From JASFEQ01 sp050122535 (lineage in GTDB: Bacteria > Desulfobacterota > DSM-4660 > Desulfatiglandales > HGW-15), in the NCBI GenBank assembly GCA_050122535.1, contig JASFIT010000293.1, forward strand, positions 1 through 6,047: a stretch of DNA of 6,047 bases. Direction: 5' to 3'. Below the pieces are notes generated by a model that did no database searches, was not told where the DNA came from, and was given only the letters and a program-made list of their open reading frames with translations. Numbering within the stretch: the stretch's first letter is position 1; each line of letters opens with the position of its first letter. Positions 1-4,333 of this stretch are shown here, piece by piece. The position numbers and the translations under genes were made by a program.

Positions 1-70
1 GGTTTTCGCAATCTACTTTCTGCTTGCCACCTGGAATGAAGAAACCGAAAAATTTACTGTGGAGATGTGA
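1..70 (+). CDS. C-terminal end of an upstream gene, possibly a membrane protein (partial)
   Basis: The window opens inside what is probably a coding region. Reading from base 2 gives 22 residues before a TGA at 68-70: a hydrophobic stretch (VFAIYFLLATW) and then a charged tail (NEETEKFTVEM). This is the shape of a last transmembrane helix with a short tail. The frame starting at base 3 is also open until 102-104, but its translation has no protein-like character and it would run through the hairpin just after base 70. Family cannot be told from 22 residues. A YedE/YeeE-type permease would fit, because such genes often sit directly before tusA, but that is inference from context only. Confidence 0.45.
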   Translation, partial: VFAIYFLLATWNEETEKFTVEM

Positions 71-86
71 AATCGCTAAAGCGATT
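71..86 (+). other. Small perfect hairpin after the upstream stop codon
   Basis: AATCGC at 71-76 and GCGATT at 81-86 are exact inverse complements around a TAAA loop. The hairpin starts on the base right after the TGA of the upstream reading frame and is followed by TCTTATATTT-like AT-rich sequence. The stem is only six pairs with three G/C pairs, and there is no clean run of T, so it is a weak terminator at best. It could instead be a processing or mRNA-stability element separating the upstream gene from the sulfur-carrier genes. Confidence 0.35.
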
Positions 87-119
87 CTTATATTTAACCC
101 ATAGCCAATAAAACTAAAT

Positions 120-125
120 AGGAGG
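120..125 (+). promoter_or_regulatory. Strong ribosome binding site for the TusA-like gene
   Basis: AGGAGG lies nine bases before the ATG at 135. It is a consensus Shine-Dalgarno sequence at good spacing, fixes the start of the TusA-like gene, and implies high expression. Confidence 0.8.
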
Positions 126-134
126 ATTTTAGTT

Positions 135-374
135 ATGACAGAAGAAATCAAAGCTGATGAGACTTTGGATTGTCGTGGTCTGAGTTGTCCAATGCCCGTG
201 CTTAAGACAAAAAAGGCGATAGGCAACATGCAATCCGGACAGATCTTGGAAATTTTGAGCACAGATCCTGGTACCAGGAATGATATGCCAGCTTTTACCA
301 AGCGGGGTGGACATGAGTATCTTGGTGAAAAGGAAGACGACGGATTCATAAGGTTTTATGTAAAAGTGAAATAG
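135..374 (+). CDS. tusA: TusA/SirA-family sulfur carrier protein
   Basis: This 79-residue protein has the hallmark of TusA-family sulfur carriers. The N-terminal strand carries LDCRGLSCPMPVLKTKKAI, in which Cys18 is the first residue of the CPxP motif and is the expected persulfide carrier. Cys13 is an extra cysteine just before it, as in many TusA-like proteins of anaerobes. The rest follows the family pattern: a helix, the strand GQILEILSTDPGT, a second helix beginning MPAFTKRGGH, and a last strand FIRFYVKVK. Length is normal for the family (about 75-85). In known systems TusA passes sulfane sulfur between sulfurtransferases, DsrE-type proteins and end users in the cytoplasm. Here it is followed after 21 bases by a DsrE-like gene, so a sulfur relay is the natural reading. 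Whether it serves tRNA thiolation, sulfur oxidation or disproportionation cannot be told from the protein alone; the redox neighbours argue for energy metabolism. Confidence 0.93.
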   Translation: MTEEIKADETLDCRGLSCPMPVLKTKKAIGNMQSGQILEILSTDPGTRNDMPAFTKRGGHEYLGEKEDDGFIRFYVKVK

Positions 375-395
375 CTGTCTGTTAAGGAGATTGAA

Positions 396-704
396 ATGGC
401 TAGAAAGCTGGGAGTTTTCGTGAGCTCCGACAAACACCTGGATAAGATCATCAAACTCTGCGAAGCCGCCCAAAACAAGGGCGACGTGGAGGTGACCATT
501 TTTTTCAGCCATCTGGGGACCCTGCTCACCCAGGATCCACGTTTTGGTGAACTTGAGGGAAAGGGGAAACTGGCCCTTTGCAACGTGGGATTTGAAAGCC
601 ATGGTCTAAAACCGCCCGTCGTGGGGGTCGGCGAGAAGGATTATGCCACACAGGCGCGAAACGGTGAGATGATAGAAGATTGTGATCGCTACGTGGCGTT
701 CTAG
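396..704 (+). CDS. DsrE-like sulfurtransferase-family protein
   Basis: The 102-residue product fits the DsrE/TusD-like fold. It has an N-terminal strand (KLGVFVSSD), a helix, the strand VEVTIFFSHLGT, a cysteine before a helix (LALCNVGFESHG, Cys62), and the C-terminal signature seen in this family (ARNGEMIEDCDRYVAF), where a polar helix leads to an aromatic strand end. Cys62 occupies the place of the sulfur-accepting cysteine of DsrE/TusD. Cys22 and Cys96 are additional. DsrE-type proteins accept persulfide sulfur from or to TusA, which is the gene just upstream. A good Shine-Dalgarno (AAGGAG, 384-389) sits six bases before the ATG. It could form a heteromer with the two small proteins that follow, like DsrEFH or TusBCD. 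The family call is firm; assignment to DsrE of sulfur oxidisers rather than another DsrE-like branch is not. Confidence 0.82.
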   Translation: MARKLGVFVSSDKHLDKIIKLCEAAQNKGDVEVTIFFSHLGTLLTQDPRFGELEGKGKLALCNVGFESHGLKPPVVGVGEKDYATQARNGEMIEDCDRYVAF

Positions 705-708
705 GAGG
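703..708 (+). promoter_or_regulatory. Ribosome binding site overlapping a stop codon, decides the next start
   Basis: AGGAGG begins inside the TAG stop (702-704) of the DsrE-like gene. It lies only two bases before a GTG at 711 but eleven before the in-frame ATG at 720. Two bases is too close for efficient initiation, so ATG 720 is preferred. The overlap suggests re-initiation by ribosomes finishing the DsrE-like gene. Confidence 0.65.
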
Positions 709-719
709 ATGTGCAGAAA

Positions 720-1025
720 ATGGAAGATGTGAAACATGTGGCCTTCTTAGTGCGAAGAAAAGAGGACCTCTGGGAAGGCTCGCGTTCCACCCTCGGCCTT
801 GCGGTGGAGAATTTCTATTCCTATATGTTCGTTCTGGATGTGGAAGTGGACATGACGGATGAATACAAGGAAAACCTTGAATGGCTAGAGGATATGGAAT
901 GTGAGTATTTTTCCAATAACAAGGTCAACGCGGAAAAGCACGGGTTCAAGTATATGAGCCTAGAAGAGATTGGGCAGAAACTGAAAGAGATGGATCTTGT
1001 GGTACCCTTTGGGGGTGCAAAATGA
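720..1025 (+). CDS. Small DsrE/DsrF-like protein
   Basis: The product is 101 residues from ATG 720, or 104 from the less likely GTG at 711. It opens with a beta strand (VKHVAFLVRR) and a helix-like segment (STLGLAVENFYSYMFVLDVEVD) that resembles the DsrF/TusC start, in which a strand is followed by a helix carrying an aromatic-rich end. It closes with a helix and strand (LEEIGQKLKEMDLVVPF), again DsrE-superfamily style. The only cysteine, Cys61 in DMECEYFSNN, precedes the segment where the family often has its active residue, so a sulfur-transfer role is possible but unproven. It lies between a DsrE-like and a DsrH/TusB-like gene, which matches the E-F-H order of dsrEFH, and its stop overlaps the next start (ATGA at 1022-1025). 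I am fairly sure of the superfamily and unsure of the exact branch. Confidence 0.65.
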   Translation: MEDVKHVAFLVRRKEDLWEGSRSTLGLAVENFYSYMFVLDVEVDMTDEYKENLEWLEDMECEYFSNNKVNAEKHGFKYMSLEEIGQKLKEMDLVVPFGGAK

Positions 1026-1195
1026 AATTGCTACATATTCTGAAATCAGACCCGGATGAGAATACGAGAACCTTTATAGAGATTCTCTCAGAAGGGGAAG
1101 AGGCCACTGAAATCAGCCTCTATGAAGAAGCGGCAGACTACGACAAGCTCATTGATATGATCTTTGAGCATGACAAAGTGATCACCTGGTGGTAG
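1022..1195 (+). CDS. Miniature DsrH/TusB-like protein (57 aa)
   Basis: This short gene starts at an ATG sharing bases with the previous TGA (ATGA), so it is translationally coupled, and it ends at TAG 1193-1195, seven bases before the Rieske gene. The protein begins MKLLHILKSDPDEN and ends YDKLIDMIFEHDKVITWW. An MLH-type strand at the start and a helix leading to a terminal tryptophan are the marks of DsrH/TusB proteins. Its length is well below the usual 90-100 of that family: the middle is shortened to one acidic segment (EILSEGEEATEISLYEEA). It has no cysteine, as is also the case for some TusB-like proteins that play a structural part in a TusBCD-type heteromer. Context (fourth after TusA, DsrE-like, DsrF-like) supports the call. 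It could also be an unrelated small protein with a similar tail. Confidence 0.7.
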   Translation: MKLLHILKSDPDENTRTFIEILSEGEEATEISLYEEAADYDKLIDMIFEHDKVITWW

Positions 1196-1202
1196 GGGAA
1201 AC

Positions 1203-1601
1203 GTGTTCACGCGAAGGGAAGCCCTCTCCAAGTTACTCCGATATCTGGTGACAGGTGGCTTACTGGCCGTTGCCTGGGGCTACCTGAAAGGGCTTGGTCC
1301 CGCCTCAGTGAAGGTTTCCTTCTCCAAGAGGCCTCAGGAAAATGAAGTGATTTTTCAGGAAGGGGTCTACCTTGTGGGTCGAGAAGAGGGGCCTTCGGCA
1401 TTTGCTGCCAGGTGTCCGCACCTGGGTTGCAAATTGGATTACAGGTCTGGCTCAGAACACTTTCGCTGTCCCTGCCATGGATCGGAGTTTGCCATTGATG
1501 GCAAATGGATCAAGGGACCTGCCAAAAGGGACATGAGAGCGCTGGACGTGAAATCTGAAGAAGGGTCAGAAGCGTGCTGCGTTACCCTCACCTTAACCTG
1601 A
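1203..1601 (+). CDS. Rieske [2Fe-2S] protein of a bc-type complex
   Basis: This 132-residue protein starts at GTG, with AGGGGAA upstream at 1194-1200. It opens with a twin-arginine signal (TRREALSKLL) and a hydrophobic segment at about residues 14-28, which likely stays as a membrane anchor as in other Rieske subunits. The cluster-binding boxes are complete: CPHLGC gives Cys71, His73 and Cys76, and CPCHGS gives Cys89, Cys91 and His92. Ligands are therefore C71, H73, C89 and H92, with a C76-C91 disulfide. The GP loop follows (IKGPAKRDM). The length is typical of small bacterial Rieske proteins. In such complexes the domain takes one electron from quinol and hands it to a c-type cytochrome on the outer face of the membrane. 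Its 3' end overlaps the cytochrome b start by 28 bases, so the two subunits are made together. The C-terminus (EACCVTLTLT) has two unexpected adjacent cysteines. Confidence 0.95.
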   Translation: MFTRREALSKLLRYLVTGGLLAVAWGYLKGLGPASVKVSFSKRPQENEVIFQEGVYLVGREEGPSAFAARCPHLGCKLDYRSGSEHFRCPCHGSEFAIDGKWIKGPAKRDMRALDVKSEEGSEACCVTLTLT

Positions 1602-2479
1602 AAAGAATCCTCTCCCAGGCGAAAGGGAAAGACGGCGCCTTTTCCTTTGCACTCCTCGCATGGTGGTCTTTCCTCATCGCCCTCATCACTGGTGCGTTTT
1701 TGGCCTTCTACTATAGGCCCTGGGGCGATGTGTTCAGGGAAGTATCATACTTGACAGGCGTCCTCCCTTATGGCTCCTTTTTGCGCACCCTTCACTACTT
1801 GAGTGGCCAGTGTTTCCTGATTTTTATCCTGGCCCATACCTTGGAGAGCTTCTGGAGGGGAAGATACCGAGGTGCCCCACCCAAGGCATGGGCAAAACTC
1901 ATCCTTCTCCTTGCAGTGTCGTTTCTTCTTCTATTTACGGGATTTATTCTCAAAGGGGATAAAGAGGGCATACACGCAGCCAGCGTCATGTATTACTTGG
2001 CACAAGAAGTGCCATTGATCGGGACCAGTGTGGCTCGCCTGTTTCTCAGGCCCGGAGAAGAGCTTTTCCTCCTGCCCTATCTGTACCATGTCATTATTCT
2101 GCCCCTTATCGTCCTCTTCTTTCTGTCACAGCACCGAAAACGCATGCTTCCCAGAGGAGATCTGGGTTGGCCTCTACTGGCCCTCCTTTGTTGCCTTGCA
2201 CTCGTGTATCGGATCCCCCCTGACATCCCGCCCCACACGGAATTGGTTACACCAACAGGCCCTTGGTTTTTCCAGGGAGTTCAGCTTCTCTTGCGCTACG
2301 GTCCGCCTCTCTTGGTGGGCGTTTTGTGGCCCCTGCTTCCATTGGGTCTCATGGCTGCCCTTCCCCTTGTACCCTCACCCCATATACGTTGGGCCAGATT
2401 GGCGACCGCCGGATCATGGGGTGTACACGGGATGTTCATCCTTTTGGCTTGGTGGCTGATTCCGAGGCTGGGGTCATGA
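1574..2479 (+). CDS. Cytochrome b subunit of a quinol-oxidising bc-like complex
   Basis: This 301-residue membrane protein has about seven hydrophobic segments (roughly 22-46, 70-93, 106-127, 165-187, 198-212, 243-266, 277-297). Two histidine pairs match cytochrome b haem ligands: His74/His88 in the second helix (i, i+14) and His172/His187 in the fourth (i, i+15, the spacing of cytochrome b6). EVPLIGTSV after helix three is the usual VPLIG segment. The part after residue 215 (IPPHTELVTPTGPWFFQG) corresponds to the start of the C-terminal domain (subunit IV), so both parts are in one shortened gene. Two Qo-site features differ: the LPWDQ-like stretch reads ILKGDKEG, and PEWY reads GPWF, lacking the glutamate. 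The GTG start has AAGGG (1561-1565) eight bases upstream, inside the Rieske gene. It would pass electrons from quinol to the Rieske protein and across the membrane via two b haems. No cytochrome c1/f is encoded nearby. Confidence 0.92.
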   Translation: MLRYPHLNLKRILSQAKGKDGAFSFALLAWWSFLIALITGAFLAFYYRPWGDVFREVSYLTGVLPYGSFLRTLHYLSGQCFLIFILAHTLESFWRGRYRGAPPKAWAKLILLLAVSFLLLFTGFILKGDKEGIHAASVMYYLAQEVPLIGTSVARLFLRPGEELFLLPYLYHVIILPLIVLFFLSQHRKRMLPRGDLGWPLLALLCCLALVYRIPPDIPPHTELVTPTGPWFFQGVQLLLRYGPPLLVGVLWPLLPLGLMAALPLVPSPHIRWARLATAGSWGVHGMFILLAWWLIPRLGS

Positions 2480-4305
2480 AGAAGTCCACCCTAGTGGCCC
2501 TTCTAGTCGTCGCCGGAGTGCTCATTCTTGTCTTCGCAAAGGAACTCTTTCGAGAGAAAATGGATGGTGGACCGATTGACAACTGCACCCTCTGCCATCA
2601 GGCCCAAGAAGATCCTTCTCCTTCCCATCCCGTTACAGTGTTCGGATGTTCCATCTGTCATCTGGGCAATCCGTTTGCCAGAGAAGAAGACCGGGCCCAC
2701 CTGGGGTTGGTCTTGAATCCTGGAAGCCTCAAGGTTGCCAGGCTGACCTGTGGGAGAAGTGGATGTCATGAGGCCCTTCCGGCCAGGGTAGAGAAGAGCA
2801 TCATGGCTACCAATCGGGGGATTCTAGCTGCACTTCAGGCCCGCTGGCCCCACGACCCGACCGAGAGTGTTCAGGACGTGAGCCAACTCATCTCCCGTTC
2901 AAAGGGAAAGAGTATGGCCCTTGATCACTACCGCAAGATGTGCGGCGGGTGTCATCTCTGGAAAACCCGATCTCGATGGAATGGTGAAATTGGCAAGCGT
3001 GGGGGCGGTTGCACCAACTGCCACATTTTAGAACTCACTGTGCCGCGTCAGGATCTCACCAAGAAGCCGTTTCTCCATCCTCAACTGACCACCCGCATTC
3101 CCAACGAAAACTGCCTCAAATGCCACAATCGCTCTGCCCGAACGGGGATTTCTTATTTGGGACGCTTCGAGTCTGAAGGTTACGGAACACCATTTGAAAG
3201 TGGCGAACCCAACAAGCGCAGGCTATCTGGTGGAAGGTTCTTTCTTGAGCTTCGCCCAGATGTGCACCACCATAAGACGGGTCTAGCCTGCATAGATTGC
3301 CATACCGAGCAGGGCGTCATGGGGGATGGGAATTCCTATACCCATATGGAAGAGCAGGTAGATATCACATGCAAGACCTGCCACGAACCTGAAATCAGAT
3401 CCTTAACAGGAAAAGAGGAACTGGCCCAACGTCTTGGACGGGTAAACAGGAAGCTACCCCCACTGGATTCCAACCAAGGTGTTCTGTCCGCCAAAGGCAG
3501 TCCCCTATATCATCTAAAAGTACTTGAACATAATGAGATCAGGCTCTACCGCAAACAGGATGGTAAAGAAATAGCATTCCGCAGACTCGGGAAAGACGAG
3601 ATTCACCGTGCTCCCTATCATAAACGACTTGCCTGCCAGTCATGTCACAGTGCCTGGATGCCACAGTGCTATGGTTGCCATGTGGCTCTTCTCAAGGGTG
3701 AAGAGCAGAAGGATTGGTTGAACGGCCAGGTGTCACCTGGCCGATGGGTGGAGGGTCGGAGCTATTTGCGTTTTGAACGGGCTACCCTTGGCATCTGGCC
3801 CAATGGATTGATCGGTCCCTTTGCACCCGGCTGCCAGGTCTTTTTGGATGTGTTTGACGCACAGGGCCGACATGAACCGGAACTCGCCCATCGTTCAATG
3901 ACCATGGCCAGCTGGGATCCCCATACCACCACGCTTTCTGCGCCCTCTTGCATGGCCTGTCATCTTGATCCTAAAGTCTTGGGTCTGGGCGAGGGGTCTT
4001 TGAAGGTCACGAAACATGGATTAGCGTTCAGTCCCCTGTATGACAGCCAGGCTTCTGGTCTGGGTATCGTTTTCCCCTTAGATGCTTTTGTCTCTCCAGA
4101 AGGAGAGCCCTTACAGCGCACATCCCGAAAGGGGTCGCGTCCATTCAACTTGGGAGAGTTGAAGCGAATCATCCGAGCGGCCTATTGCCTCAATTGCCAT
4201 GACACCTACAAGGATCCTATCTATCTTGAATGGGATAAGAGCCTTCAGCGATTCCAGTCGGGAAAGGCATACTGCGAGGGACTGAAAGTGCCTAAAGTGA
4301 ACTAA
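2476..4305 (+). CDS. Membrane-anchored multihaem cytochrome c (12 candidate haem sites)
   Basis: The start is the ATG overlapping the cytochrome b stop (ATGA, 2476-2479), giving 609 residues. The open frame extends back to 2263 but only inside cytochrome b. The N-terminus is a signal anchor (MKKSTLVALLVVAGVLILVF), followed by charged AKELFREK with no obvious cleavage site, so the protein likely hangs in the periplasm from the membrane. There are eleven CXXCH motifs (first cysteines 37, 58, 156, 179, 213, 272, 299, 387, 398, 492, 571) and one CX4CH (C92...C97-H98). Conserved pieces include CHNRSARTGISYLGRFE after haem 6 and VHHHKTG before haem 7, with GVMGDG after it. Those histidines are candidate distal ligands. 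The stretch between haems 10 and 11 (about 403-491) is a long haem-free domain. It is the best candidate to accept electrons from the Rieske/b pair. The exact family is not recognised; relatives occur in Desulfobacterota redox operons. Confidence 0.9.
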   Translation: MKKSTLVALLVVAGVLILVFAKELFREKMDGGPIDNCTLCHQAQEDPSPSHPVTVFGCSICHLGNPFAREEDRAHLGLVLNPGSLKVARLTCGRSGCHEALPARVEKSIMATNRGILAALQARWPHDPTESVQDVSQLISRSKGKSMALDHYRKMCGGCHLWKTRSRWNGEIGKRGGGCTNCHILELTVPRQDLTKKPFLHPQLTTRIPNENCLKCHNRSARTGISYLGRFESEGYGTPFESGEPNKRRLSGGRFFLELRPDVHHHKTGLACIDCHTEQGVMGDGNSYTHMEEQVDITCKTCHEPEIRSLTGKEELAQRLGRVNRKLPPLDSNQGVLSAKGSPLYHLKVLEHNEIRLYRKQDGKEIAFRRLGKDEIHRAPYHKRLACQSCHSAWMPQCYGCHVALLKGEEQKDWLNGQVSPGRWVEGRSYLRFERATLGIWPNGLIGPFAPGCQVFLDVFDAQGRHEPELAHRSMTMASWDPHTTTLSAPSCMACHLDPKVLGLGEGSLKVTKHGLAFSPLYDSQASGLGIVFPLDAFVSPEGEPLQRTSRKGSRPFNLGELKRIIRAAYCLNCHDTYKDPIYLEWDKSLQRFQSGKAYCEGLKVPKVN

Positions 4306-4327
4306 AGTGCCTAAAGTGCGTAAAGTG
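4282..4327 (+). repeat. Short tandem repeat, five CTAAAGTG-type units
   Basis: Units CTGAAAGTG, CTAAAGTG (three times) and GTAAAGTG have their core T at 4283, 4293, 4303, 4312 and 4321, so the spacing is 10, 10, 9 and 9 bases. The repeat covers the last codons and the stop (TAA 4303-4305, inside unit three) of the first multihaem cytochrome and runs to six bases before the ATG at 4334. Downstream units contain GTG codons at 4307, 4316 and 4325 that are in frame with that ATG. It looks like slipped-strand microsatellite growth. Confidence 0.85.
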
Positions 4328-4333
4328 AAAGGA

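Noticed and set aside
66..94. Possible promoter with TATATT at 89-94 before tusA
   Set aside because: TATATT is in an AT-rich gap where such a match is expected, and no acceptable -35 box lies 16-18 bases upstream.
129..602. Reverse-strand open frame opposite the TusA and DsrE-like genes
   Set aside because: Two well-supported genes cover this stretch on the + strand, and the reverse translation has no recognisable domain. It is a shadow frame.
711..719. GTG start for the DsrF-like gene
   Set aside because: It sits only two bases after AGGAGG. ATG 720 has more workable spacing. The choice changes three residues only.
2263..2475. Upstream extension of the first multihaem cytochrome's open frame
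   Set aside because: It lies wholly inside cytochrome b, reads as low-quality protein, and would bury the signal anchor. ATG 2476 with the ATGA overlap gives a proper N-terminus.
4282..4327. CRISPR-like or operator-array reading of the repeat
   Set aside because: Units are 9-10 bases with no unique spacers, so it is not CRISPR. It lies within coding ends, which makes simple microsatellite growth the better reading.
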